Shown: positions 1 to 8,804 of the stretch, one piece after another
Layout of the letters: every line of letters begins with the position of its first letter
Numbering within the stretch: the first letter of the stretch is position 1
DNA from: Candidatus Firestoneibacteriota bacterium
GTDB taxonomy: Bacteria > Oederibacteriota > D2-FULL-39-29 > CAIOVX01
Assembly (NCBI GenBank): GCA_903861835.1
Contig: CAIOVX010000095.1
Coordinates: 1-45,161, forward strand
DNA: 45,161 nucleotides
Direction of reading: 5' to 3'
Notes under the pieces: generated by a model
What the model was told of the DNA's origin: nothing
What the model saw: only the letters and a program-made list of their open reading frames with translations
Databases searched by the model: none
Made by a program: the position numbers and the translations under genes

Positions 1-2673
1 ATAATCCGTACTCCAGAGCGAGTGATATACGGCCAGTTTTTTCGGATAGTAGCGTTTATTCACATGACCAAAGACATCAGGGTTATAGTCGTACTTTGGG
101 TCGGTGCCCACATAATAATTACAGGATATTTTTGTCTGGTCATAATTCGGTGTTTCATATTGAGGCGCCAGCGTGTAGTCCGTATAGACAACTCCTTTTG
201 ATATCACCGCTACCGGCTGATAGGCGTCATCCTCATATTTTGTCGGGAAAACGTGCAGTTTCCTGGTATCCCAGAACTGATCGTTGTCAAGATAGCTCTG
301 GTTGATGGCCCCGAGATACACGTCATCCTCGCAGAAAATAGTCACCGGAACTTTCGGAACGCCGTAAAGCGCTACCGGCACCTGGCAGTAAATAATACCG
401 TACTTCTGCTTTTCTATCGGGTCGTTCAGGTCTCCTATAACCTGAGGCCTCGGGCAGTTATCCTCGTTGACATTTGACAGGTCATATTTTATAACCTTCT
501 GCGTATCGTGCAGCCAAACGCTGAGGTTAGTCGGAAAATCGTGGCTCCAGAGCGCTTCGACTCTTACGTAGCCGAGGGTTGCATTAGCTACGTATGGCCA
601 GGCCGTGCCGCCGCTTACCGTGGATCCGCTATGAACATCCCACTTGCCGGGTTTCGCGCCGCGTTGAGAACCTCCTACCATCTTTGCAAAAACAATATCT
701 CCTGTGCTGAAATCGCAACCTGCGACCGCGCTGAACTGATTGAATATTGCAGCCCCATTCGTATCCACGGAGGTCAAACTGACATTGGGATCGCTTTCTC
801 CCGTGACGGTAATATTCGCGCCTCCCAACGGGGTCACAGGCACGACTCTCCATTCATCAGTAAACTGCGCGGCTAAGTAAAGCGGATCACTCGAGTAGCC
901 TTTAACTCCGTTAAATCCTCCAAATACAAATCTAACCCTCACAAGGTTCTTCTTATTATAATCCTGCCAGGGATCTGTAGGACTAACGGCGTAATCGGGT
1001 ATACTGGGAGTATTTGGATAGGTGCCGTCATTCGGCGGATTATTACTAAAGCTGAAAGACATTGGTTTGGTAAGATTATAAACAGAAGCCAGGCCCGTGC
1101 TATCAAGCGGCATATTGGCGGCAACATCCCCTCTCAGCGTGAAAACCTGGTCTGTAGCACTGTCTACAACCCTGTCTACCGCGTAGCCATTCGGGGCTCC
1201 CGGGTTTGAGGATTTCAAATTCAAGACCGCCCAGGTATATCTTCTTCCCCTCCACTTCTGGCCGGTGTCTGCCGGTTTTGTGTCAAATCTCCACCAGCCC
1301 CAAACCACGGGATAGGTTATTTTGAGTTTTTTCGAAGGATAATCAATATTAATGCAGGTCGGAGGCAGGTTAGTCGGATCAACCGGATCTCCGGGGTGAT
1401 TAACAAGGTCCGTCTTATCAGTCCCTTGATACAAGGAATTCTGCCCGTATCCTATCGGAAGATTGGGAATATTCGGCCAGCTGTCATACCTCAGCATCGC
1501 TACATTAATATAGGCAAGATCCCTGTCCGAAGGAATATCGTAACTGAAACCGTCCGCTTGAAAGAGAACGGGGCCGAGATTCAAGGCAGGGCCCCACCAG
1601 TGAAGAGTTTGCAATCCCTTATTCGGCAGGGCATCGGTTTGGCCCGGGACAACTTTTATCTCGTAGTTGGTAATATTGGTGACCTTGCCGAGCGGGTGCT
1701 GCCAATTCATAGTCCAATCCGCGGTAATAAGGTGCGCGAAATATTTATAAGTTATGTTTGCCATTGTCGGAACATTGATAAATTTCCCGCCATTGCTGCT
1801 GTCTGTCAGCAGGTTATAACTGTAAGTACTGCCGTCATCGGCGGTTTTGGTTACCGTGCAGGGGTACTTCTTCGCGTCATAGGGCCCGTCAGACCAGAAC
1901 GAGTGCCCTTTTGCCTCAAAAAATACACGCGAGAAGTGCGGCCAGGCCTCCGGGGTTTTTGAATAGACAGCGTAGTTGTAATAGACGTCAAAAGGATCCG
2001 GGGTATCGCCTTCGGCAAATAGAACATGACTATCTGATCCCACCCAAGAGGAGGTCGGGTCGCCATCTTTAATATTGATTCTCTGAGAACAATCTATCAC
2101 AGGACCGAAAATAGAACTTTCCTTGAAAAAGGAAGAAGCACCGTACATCTTGCCTATTAAGGCATTGCCGTTAACATGCAAAGGGCCGTTAATGTTAGTG
2201 CGGTAAAAACTCTTGGTGCCATTCCCTAAATCCATAAATTGAGCAAAATCTGTGGTTGCGTTCATTTCTAACCTTGCCGTCTCAGCGAACCTCGCCGTCA
2301 TAGAATCCGTCACCGTTGAAGTGCTCACGGGATACTCGCCAACGCTCGCGATTAGAGAGTAATGAAAACCCCGGCCGATCAGCGCCATACTGCCGATACT
2401 GTACTGCCCGCCGCCGAAAGCTACATCTTTGCTCACACGGTACTGGTAAAGGTTATAATAACCGCGGAGATCGTGAATCTGCTGCGAAATCCCGGCTCTC
2501 GCAATCCAGGAGGCCTTTATCCTTTCCGCCTCCCTCACCACGCTCTTTATGTTCACTGTGGTGAGCTGCAGAAAGACCCCGGCAAGAAACATAATCATTA
2601 CCATAAAGACCATCGCCAGCACAAGAACTGAGCCACGGTTCTTCTTCATTCCTTTAGCCGCTGTCCTTTTCAT
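1..2673 (-). CDS. PilX-like surface/pilus-associated protein (3' end outside window)
   Basis: The frame is open for 891 codons and runs off the window edge, so the C-terminus is missing. The N-terminus is a few basic residues, then a hydrophobic helix (about residues 14-36, containing RGSVLVLAMVFMVMIMFLAG), which matches the N-terminal segment of PilX/PilX_N-type pilus assembly proteins. The rest is a long, W-, Y- and P-rich exported region without cysteine clustering; a stretch near residue 750 (VTIFCEDDVYLGAINQ) resembles the beta-helix-like tail of bacterial surface PilX-like proteins. The start ATG overlaps the stop of the upstream TIG-repeat gene in an ATGA, with GGGAGG 11 nt upstream, so translation is probably coupled. 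A second in-frame ATG at residue 9 is possible but has poor ribosome-binding spacing. Seen: N-terminal helix and coupling. Inferred: role in pilus or surface assembly, consistent with pilT elsewhere in the window. Exact function unknown. Confidence 0.75.
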   Translation of the reverse strand, partial: MKRTAAKGMKKNRGSVLVLAMVFMVMIMFLAGVFLQLTTVNIKSVVREAERIKASWIARAGISQQIHDLRGYYNLYQYRVSKDVAFGGGQYSIGSMALIGRGFHYSLIASVGEYPVSTSTVTDSMTARFAETARLEMNATTDFAQFMDLGNGTKSFYRTNINGPLHVNGNALIGKMYGASSFFKESSIFGPVIDCSQRINIKDGDPTSSWVGSDSHVLFAEGDTPDPFDVYYNYAVYSKTPEAWPHFSRVFFEAKGHSFWSDGPYDAKKYPCTVTKTADDGSTYSYNLLTDSSNGGKFINVPTMANITYKYFAHLITADWTMNWQHPLGKVTNITNYEIKVVPGQTDALPNKGLQTLHWWGPALNLGPVLFQADGFSYDIPSDRDLAYINVAMLRYDSWPNIPNLPIGYGQNSLYQGTDKTDLVNHPGDPVDPTNLPPTCINIDYPSKKLKITYPVVWGWWRFDTKPADTGQKWRGRRYTWAVLNLKSSNPGAPNGYAVDRVVDSATDQVFTLRGDVAANMPLDSTGLASVYNLTKPMSFSFSNNPPNDGTYPNTPSIPDYAVSPTDPWQDYNKKNLVRVRFVFGGFNGVKGYSSDPLYLAAQFTDEWRVVPVTPLGGANITVTGESDPNVSLTSVDTNGAAIFNQFSAVAGCDFSTGDIVFAKMVGGSQRGAKPGKWDVHSGSTVSGGTAWPYVANATLGYVRVEALWSHDFPTNLSVWLHDTQKVIKYDLSNVNEDNCPRPQVIGDLNDPIEKQKYGIIYCQVPVALYGVPKVPVTIFCEDDVYLGAINQSYLDNDQFWDTRKLHVFPTKYEDDAYQPVAVISKGVVYTDYTLAPQYETPNYDQTKISCNYYVGTDPKYDYNPDVFGHVNKRYYPKKLAVYHSLWSTDY

Positions 2674-5600
2674 TTTAGCACCAGCCTCCCGGTGACCTTC
2701 TCGCCGGCGGTATTTGTGATCATATAAAAATAGATACCCCTTACTACGGCTGAACCACCGTCATTTTTCATATCCCACTCAATAAGACCCGTGTCATCCT
2801 TTATGGTCCTGGCAAGCTCTCCCGACACGGTATAGATTCGCAAGGTCACGCCTGTCGTAAGGTTCATAAACTTCACAGTCTGTCCAAAAGCAGTCTGCGG
2901 GTCTGCCGGGTTGGGGAAAACTGCCACGGATTTTAGATCCGACGAGGCAGTTACAAACCTTCCCAGCCGGTACGTAGAAAAATGCGTAACATCCGCATAA
3001 ATTATTTTGTTAACTGTGTCGACAACAGCCGTATCAACAATTACCCACCGACCGGTGTCCAATACCAACAACTTGAGGTTGTTTTCCAGCGTGCTGTCGT
3101 TGAGCCCCGCGGAAGAATAATCAATTTGCACCCTGACCGTTTTGCCGGGCTGTATCGTGAGCCCAAGCATAATATTGAAATCTATCGTGAACGGGTCCAG
3201 ATAAGAAGGAAATCTCAGATTGGTATAGACGGCGGAGTTAGCGCCCGCGACCAAAGAGTCAGCCGGCGCGGCTCCTAAGATTAAGGTGTCCTGGCTAAAA
3301 CATCCGGAAGGAACCAACAGTCTAAACTTGCTGCCTATTATTGTCTGCGTGGTAGGCGAGGTGCTGTCAAGCATCACATATATGGCAGAACTGGTCGCGT
3401 CAGTAAAAACAGTAGAGCTGACTACCATTGAGTATTGGGCGAGAGCCTGCCCGGACGGCAGAATTACAACCATACTTGTATCAGCAGTCACATTGTATGA
3501 GAGTGAAGCGCCCGTGTTGAGCTTGACTCCGGTAACAACCGGGCTGCTGGTGCCTCCGTAAAAACCTCCGCCGCTGACTGTCATCGTAAGCGCGCTTGTC
3601 GCCCTGCCGTGGTTAGGGGTTATTGTCCCCAGTATTAACGGCGAGGTTACAATGCTTACCGGAGAGGAAGTGACTGCCGCTGAGGGATTTCCGGTTGTGA
3701 GTATGAGGTTATAGGTTCCGGTGTAAGGCATAACCGGCACGGAAAAAGAGATTGAGGAGTCGGAAATAACAGAATACGAAAGTACACTCGTCTGCGGCGA
3801 TGTATCAATAACCAAAGTCCTGATATCCCCGCTCCTAGTACCGCCGTAAAAACCGCTCCCCAAAATAGTAATTACGCTCGTACCGTTATTGTAAACCTGC
3901 GACGGAGAAAAAGACGCAATATACGGAGCGGCCGTGCTGATTAAGAAATTCGGGCTTGTCAGGTTCGTGCCGAGACCGGTAGTTACCCTTACATTGTAAG
4001 TACCGGCCTTTGTGTTACCGGAAAAAACCACACCGTAAATATCAAGGTTTGATTCTACCGTGTAGGAGACAGCGCTGGTCTCCAAAGGATCATCAAGCTT
4101 TACAGAAGTTACCGTAGAAGAAGGGGTGCCGCCGAAAAACCCGGAACCGGAAATATTATTTATGACAATGGTTGCTCCTGGCGTGGAACTGTTGGAATAG
4201 GAGCCCGAGGGTGATGGACCAGGACCCGGGGTTACCAAAGAGATGTTCACGCCGTAAACGCTGTTATAAAGTCCTGCCGAAGTTGCGTTTGAACCGCCGC
4301 CATTTACGGCAATCATATTGTAATAATTATTGGTGCCCAAGCCGCCGTCGTATAGCGCGGGCAGTACCGCCGTAAGCGTAGTGTCAGAATTAACGGTCAG
4401 TGAAGAGGCCGTATAAACCGTCGTGGTTACGGGAGTGGACCTTAAAAGGAAACTGCGGACATCAGGAGCGTCCGCCCCTCCGTAAAAACCGGCGCCGGTC
4501 ACGGAAATAGTCGCGTACCCGGTATTGCCTCTCGTTGCCGGGGAGCAGGTCAAGACCGTCGGAACCGCGGTCGTCACGGAAAATTTCTGGGCGCTTGTTG
4601 TGTTTGAGTCGGAGTTCGTGTAGACCTTGACATTGTAGGAACCGGTACGAATACCCGCGGGAACCACAGCGGGTCCAATCATCGTGTCAGAGAATGAGGC
4701 GCCGGAAAGATTGAAGGATGTATTGTAGGCGTCGTCAAGCTTTACAAGCGTGAGAGGAACTTTGCTTCCCGTTCCTCTGAAGAAATTCGAGCCTGTCACC
4801 GTAACGGTAGTAAGCCCTGTGTTGTTCCCTGTTGCCGGAGTTATCCCGGTGACGGTCACGCCGCTGCCGGGAATACCGTATTGCGCCGCGCTGGCGTCGT
4901 TCCAGATCTGGTCGCTGCCGGAAATACCCAGCTGGACCCTTAATCCGTAAGTACCGGGAAGCATGCCGGCGGGCAGCACTGCTCCGTCTATCTCGGTATC
5001 GCTCGCGACAGAAAAACCGGTAAGCGGGGTCCAGATACCGTTAATAAGATAACAAGACTGCACCCCCCCGTAAAGCGAGAAACCTGTCCCGTAAAGCGTA
5101 AGCGTGGCCGCCGAAAGGCTTGTACCCGCGGACGGGGTGACTCCCGTAACCGCAGGTCCGGCAAGCACCGTTATCTTCTTTGTGCTGGTTGAATTGCTTC
5201 CTGTGGTATTTGCCACACGAACGTCATAAGTGCCTGCCGGTAAACCCGCCGGAAGCAGAGCGCCTGTGATAACAGAATCGGAAATAACAGAATATGGGCT
5301 CGCCGGATAACTGGAGGCGCCTCCGTTAAGATTTACCGAAGCCACATCAGAAGTGGAAGCCATTCCTCCGAAGAACATGTTTCCGGTTATGGAAAGCGTC
5401 ACTGTGCCGTTTGTCGCTATCCTTGAAGGATAAACATTCGTAACGGCCGGCATCTGGCTGGTGACCTGAAACGAGGAGTTCGCCGAGGTGTCTGCGGTTA
5501 CGCCTCCGGCAGTTACGCTAACCTGATACGCCCCTGCCTTGAGCCCTGAAGGCACCCTCAATTGGATTGAAGTCGCGGCGTTAACCGTATAATTTCCTGC

Positions 5601-7850
5601 CATGCTGTAAGTCAAAGGCCCCTGCATTGAGATTGAGGAAACAGCCGAAACCGCTCCGCCGCCGAAAAAGCCCGCGCCTTTTATGGTAGTGGTTGTTATG
5701 GAAGTATTAAGGCCTGAAACAGTGGTAAGCGAAGTCACCAGCGGTTTCAGAAATATTTTATCAAGATAAATTGACATCAGCGAGGACGGAGGATTCCCCG
5801 GGCTGCCGCTGTTATAATTCGCTTCCGACCACATAACAGGTAACACCGTATTTACCCTTGACGGAAGCGAGAACGAGGCCGGATTGTTCCTGTACATATA
5901 GATGCTGTCAAGCTGGCAGCCTCCGGTCGCGCCATAATTATAATTGCCTGACTCGAAATAAGTACCGGTATAGAAACCCAGTGTGCCGTTTGCAGTTCCA
6001 TTCCCGATGGTCAGGCTTGAAATAGTGGTCGGACCAGAACCAAGCGTGTATTCAGGGCCGCTTGACTGGAGTACGAGCCTGCAAGCTGGGTTTGTAATGG
6101 AAGCTGCCGCTGTTGTGCCGAAACAGGTTACCCCTGTTGTTCCAATCTGCGCGTTTATTTGATTCATCGCTGACAGACAGTCAGTCGCGGCTGAAGTAAA
6201 AGTCACGGTTGCAGGAGATTTTGATTCGCTGTTTATAATAAGGGTCTTGCCGTTCAGCGAGTAGGGGCTGGCAAAACCGGCGCCGGCATCGGCTATAGAC
6301 GTCGCTCTCCACCCCACCTGCAGCATTATCCAGTAATTAGAAACACTGTTAACGGTGTTCGGCACCCAGTCGGCATGAGAATTGCCGATGCCCCATAAAG
6401 ATAGACCGCCTATATACCACCCGGCCCATAAGCTGGAATTAAATAGCGCCGCAGCCGCTCCGGTGTCCGGAAGCGTGGGCATGAACCTCTGCCAGTTACC
6501 CGATGAAGAAGACCAGTAGAAATATTTTAGGAGCGCGATGTTATATGACGGGTTTATGTTATATGAAAGCGGGAAGGCATTGGAATAGTCTCCTGAGGTG
6601 CCGCCTGCTCCCGTAGGGAATATCGCGCTGAAGGGAGTGGACTTCCCCAGGAAGATCCTGTCTCCCTTGTTTGTAAGAGCGCAGCCGTTTGTATTCATGA
6701 TGTCGCTGATTGAGGCAGTTGAAGCCTGCACGGTCATATCGGTGTAATTATTGTTCATGCTTGAGTAACAGAACACGCGATCGAATGCCACTGGTACCGG
6801 AGAATTTCTGAAAACCGTCTCGGAAGCATCCCAGGTCTGCGTGGCCGCAGTCCACTTTTTGTAGACTATGCTGTAATCGCCGTTCAAGGAGTTCATGTGT
6901 CCCCAGAAAGCCCAGAGATTCGCGCCGTCTGTAGTCAAATTGGGCCAGGAAACTATATCGCCTGTTGTCGAGAGCTGGGTCCAGTTGCCGTCCCAGAAAC
7001 CGGTGGCGCTCCTCTTCGCGTAGACAACATTGCCTTTGTACTTGCCGATAAAATGAAGCGCGCTGTCATCAGTGCAGACCGTCCTGCCGGAATAAAGTAT
7101 GTGGTTATAGGCAACGTTATAATTCTGCGTGTCTCCGGAAGCCAGGGCGAAATTTTCCCCTGAGACATAAGTCCCGTTGGACCTGAATTTTGAAACATAG
7201 ACAGGGCTGTAGCCGTAATTTGTCGTCGTGGTCGTGAATATGGAGTCATACCCTGCCGACAAAGTCGGAACAGAAGAACCTCCTGACTGCGGAATCGGAA
7301 GCAGCGACGAGAAACTATTGCCCGCGTCCGCGGAATATAGATAGTTGTCGTTGGGTTGTCCCGTGTTCGCGTTGGCAAGGTAAAGGTAATCATTATACGG
7401 AGTAACGGCGCTTAAGGGAGAGGCAAATGCTGCGATAGTTATGGGGGTACCTGATGCGGCAATCGCTCCGGTGGAAGCATTGTAAGTGTATTTTTTAAAG
7501 ATTGTAGATGTCCCGCCGGGTGAGTTGTAGGAAAAAAATAAATTATTGGAAGAATCTCTGGCAAGGCTTATGCCGCCTGCTGTCAGCGGAGTGGAAGCGG
7601 TAAAAGAATTGCCGTTATCGTAAGAGACATAAAACGCGTTGCCGGCAACAGCCACAAGCGTGCCGTCGCTTAATTCAACAATACGCCTTTGAGTTGTAGG
7701 ATAGTAATCTCCGGTATGCCAAACAGTCGGGAAACCGCCTCTGGAATTGCTTGTCGTCGTTACAAGCGTTGTTGAGGGAAAAAGGACAAAAGGGGACAGC
7801 AGCAAACTAATAAATAGTAAGATCCTATTAAGGATTTTCACGGGCGCCAT
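2670..7850 (-). CDS. Giant secreted protein: sialidase-like N-part, eight IPT/TIG repeats, FlgD/T9SS-like C-terminal tail
   Basis: 1726 residues. An N-terminal signal peptide (about residues 8-25, ILNRILLFISLLLSPFVLF) is followed by a BNR/sialidase-like, probably beta-propeller, region to about 420. A middle segment follows, then at about 700-1500 eight IPT/TIG-type immunoglobulin-like repeats, each marked by a G-x-G/N-F-[FY]-G-G type motif (for example GSGFYGG). The last ~85 residues (FPNPADP, then IYTVSGELARTI, WDMKNDGG, GIYFYMI, ending GRLVLK) match the FlgD-like or type A T9SS sorting domain. The protein is therefore exported and probably displayed on the cell surface. It has no catalytic motif I can identify. 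It is the first gene of a two-gene unit with the PilX-like gene, and its start lies only 7 nt from a consensus -10 box with no Shine-Dalgarno sequence. Family assignment of the repeats is firm; ligand and role are not known. Confidence 0.85.
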   Translation of the reverse strand: MAPVKILNRILLFISLLLSPFVLFPSTTLVTTTSNSRGGFPTVWHTGDYYPTTQRRIVELSDGTLVAVAGNAFYVSYDNGNSFTASTPLTAGGISLARDSSNNLFFSYNSPGGTSTIFKKYTYNASTGAIAASGTPITIAAFASPLSAVTPYNDYLYLANANTGQPNDNYLYSADAGNSFSSLLPIPQSGGSSVPTLSAGYDSIFTTTTTNYGYSPVYVSKFRSNGTYVSGENFALASGDTQNYNVAYNHILYSGRTVCTDDSALHFIGKYKGNVVYAKRSATGFWDGNWTQLSTTGDIVSWPNLTTDGANLWAFWGHMNSLNGDYSIVYKKWTAATQTWDASETVFRNSPVPVAFDRVFCYSSMNNNYTDMTVQASTASISDIMNTNGCALTNKGDRIFLGKSTPFSAIFPTGAGGTSGDYSNAFPLSYNINPSYNIALLKYFYWSSSSGNWQRFMPTLPDTGAAAALFNSSLWAGWYIGGLSLWGIGNSHADWVPNTVNSVSNYWIMLQVGWRATSIADAGAGFASPYSLNGKTLIINSESKSPATVTFTSAATDCLSAMNQINAQIGTTGVTCFGTTAAASITNPACRLVLQSSGPEYTLGSGPTTISSLTIGNGTANGTLGFYTGTYFESGNYNYGATGGCQLDSIYMYRNNPASFSLPSRVNTVLPVMWSEANYNSGSPGNPPSSLMSIYLDKIFLKPLVTSLTTVSGLNTSITTTTIKGAGFFGGGAVSAVSSISMQGPLTYSMAGNYTVNAATSIQLRVPSGLKAGAYQVSVTAGGVTADTSANSSFQVTSQMPAVTNVYPSRIATNGTVTLSITGNMFFGGMASTSDVASVNLNGGASSYPASPYSVISDSVITGALLPAGLPAGTYDVRVANTTGSNSTSTKKITVLAGPAVTGVTPSAGTSLSAATLTLYGTGFSLYGGVQSCYLINGIWTPLTGFSVASDTEIDGAVLPAGMLPGTYGLRVQLGISGSDQIWNDASAAQYGIPGSGVTVTGITPATGNNTGLTTVTVTGSNFFRGTGSKVPLTLVKLDDAYNTSFNLSGASFSDTMIGPAVVPAGIRTGSYNVKVYTNSDSNTTSAQKFSVTTAVPTVLTCSPATRGNTGYATISVTGAGFYGGADAPDVRSFLLRSTPVTTTVYTASSLTVNSDTTLTAVLPALYDGGLGTNNYYNMIAVNGGGSNATSAGLYNSVYGVNISLVTPGPGPSPSGSYSNSSTPGATIVINNISGSGFFGGTPSSTVTSVKLDDPLETSAVSYTVESNLDIYGVVFSGNTKAGTYNVRVTTGLGTNLTSPNFLISTAAPYIASFSPSQVYNNGTSVITILGSGFYGGTRSGDIRTLVIDTSPQTSVLSYSVISDSSISFSVPVMPYTGTYNLILTTGNPSAAVTSSPVSIVTSPLILGTITPNHGRATSALTMTVSGGGFYGGTSSPVVTGVKLNTGASLSYNVTADTSMVVILPSGQALAQYSMVVSSTVFTDATSSAIYVMLDSTSPTTQTIIGSKFRLLVPSGCFSQDTLILGAAPADSLVAGANSAVYTNLRFPSYLDPFTIDFNIMLGLTIQPGKTVRVQIDYSSAGLNDSTLENNLKLLVLDTGRWVIVDTAVVDTVNKIIYADVTHFSTYRLGRFVTASSDLKSVAVFPNPADPQTAFGQTVKFMNLTTGVTLRIYTVSGELARTIKDDTGLIEWDMKNDGGSAVVRGIYFYMITNTAGEKVTGRLVLK

Positions 7851-7857
7851 TTGTTAA

Positions 7858-7887
7858 ATTATACAATAAAAATAAAGGTTATGTCAA
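7858..7887 (-). promoter_or_regulatory. Sigma-70 promoter giving an apparently leaderless mRNA
   Basis: On the minus strand TTGACA (7887-7882) is separated by 18 bp from TATAAT (7863-7858). The predicted transcription start, about 7 nt downstream, coincides with the ATG of the TIG-repeat protein at 7850. There is no purine-rich ribosome-binding sequence between the -10 box and the ATG. Confidence 0.75.
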
Positions 7888-7973
7888 CAAAACATTCCCA
7901 GGAAAGTATGACAAGGAAAGGACTCTAGCGGTTTTACGGCTGAATTTTTACCTAAAAGCAAGGCGTCTTTTTT

Positions 7974-8756
7974 TCAGTTAAGCGGCCTGTAAATCCTCTG
8001 TATTGACTTCGCAAGTCCGGTAGTTTCGTCGGCTTCAATAAGACAACCGGCAAGAGCAGCGCCGTCTTCAGCGACCTCGAATTTTGTCTTTACCGAGGTC
8101 AGAAACCGTTCCAGCGCCATCTCTTTTTTTATCCCGATAACGGATTCATAAGGGCCGGTCATTCCGGCGTCGGTTATATAGGCGGTACCGCCCGAAAGGA
8201 CCCTCTCATCCGCGGTTTGAACATGTGTGTGGGTGCCAAGCAGGGCAGTTATGGAGCCGTCAAGATAATGCGCGAGGGCGTTCTTCTCGGAGGTGGCTTC
8301 AGCGTGGAAATCAACAATGATTATTTTAGCGTCTTTCTTGAGTTTTGCAACCTCGGCCTTTCCTATCCGAAAAGGACAGTCAATGGGAGTCATGAAAGTT
8401 CTGCCTTCAAGGTTCAAGACCCCAATATTTACTCCATTTTTCGTCCTAGAAACCCTTGAACCCCTTCCCTTTACGCCTTCAGGATAATTGGCGGGACGCA
8501 ACAGCCGTTCCTCAGAGTCTATTATGTTCATAACTTCTTTCTTGTCCCAAATGTGGTTTCCTGAAGTCGCGGCGTCCAGACCGTAAAAGAAGAGCTCGTC
8601 AAGCACCGAAGGGGTAACTCCAAATCCCGATGCCGCGTTCTCCACATTGCCTATGGTAAAATCCACGGCAAGCTCGTCTTTAAGGCCGGGAAGGAGCTGC
8701 TTTACGCACTCCCTCCCCGGTTTCCCGTTTATATCCCCAATAAATAGTATTCTCAT
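7974..8756 (-). CDS. ymdB: YmdB-family metallophosphodiesterase
   Basis: 260 residues, the normal length of the TIGR00282/YmdB family. Members are dinuclear metal phosphodiesterases active on 2',3'-cyclic nucleotides; in Bacillus subtilis YmdB affects biofilm formation and motility decisions. The metal-ligand set is visible: D8 (FIGDINGKPG), E39-N40 (GNVEN), N67-H68 (SGNHIWD), H151 (DFHAE), H176 and H178 (GTHTHVQT). It sits directly downstream of rny, an arrangement known in many bacteria and probably reflecting a shared role in RNA turnover. The 48-bp gap to rny is filled with 9-bp ACGTT repeats, and the ribosome-binding site (AAAG) is weak. Function by homology is secure; the physiological substrate is not. 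Confidence 0.93.
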   Translation of the reverse strand: MRILFIGDINGKPGRECVKQLLPGLKDELAVDFTIGNVENAASGFGVTPSVLDELFFYGLDAATSGNHIWDKKEVMNIIDSEERLLRPANYPEGVKGRGSRVSRTKNGVNIGVLNLEGRTFMTPIDCPFRIGKAEVAKLKKDAKIIIVDFHAEATSEKNALAHYLDGSITALLGTHTHVQTADERVLSGGTAYITDAGMTGPYESVIGIKKEMALERFLTSVKTKFEVAEDGAALAGCLIEADETTGLAKSIQRIYRPLN

Positions 8757-8762
8757 ATCTTT

Positions 8763-8804
8763 ACGTTAAGAACGTTACGAACGTTAAAAACGTTATAAAC
8801 CGTT
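8763..8804. repeat. Array A: 9-bp ACGTT tandem repeat between rny and ymdB
   Basis: ACGTT begins at 8763, 8772, 8781 and 8790, an exact 9-bp period, followed by a degenerate ACCGTT at 8799. Units are ACGTTAAGA, ACGTTACGA, ACGTTAAAA, ACGTTATAA. The array fills the gap between the rny stop codon and the ymdB start. Same family as the arrays at 33152-33182, 33284-33370 and 34175-34347. Confidence 0.85.

Noticed and set aside
1396-1962. Plus-strand open frame of 188 codons
   Set aside because: Lies antisense within the long PilX-like frame, which has the better start, an export helix and protein-like composition; the plus frame has no ribosome-binding sequence or domain.
6953-7393. Minus-strand frame of 146 codons
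   Set aside because: Alternative frame inside the TIG-repeat gene; arginine/threonine-rich shadow.
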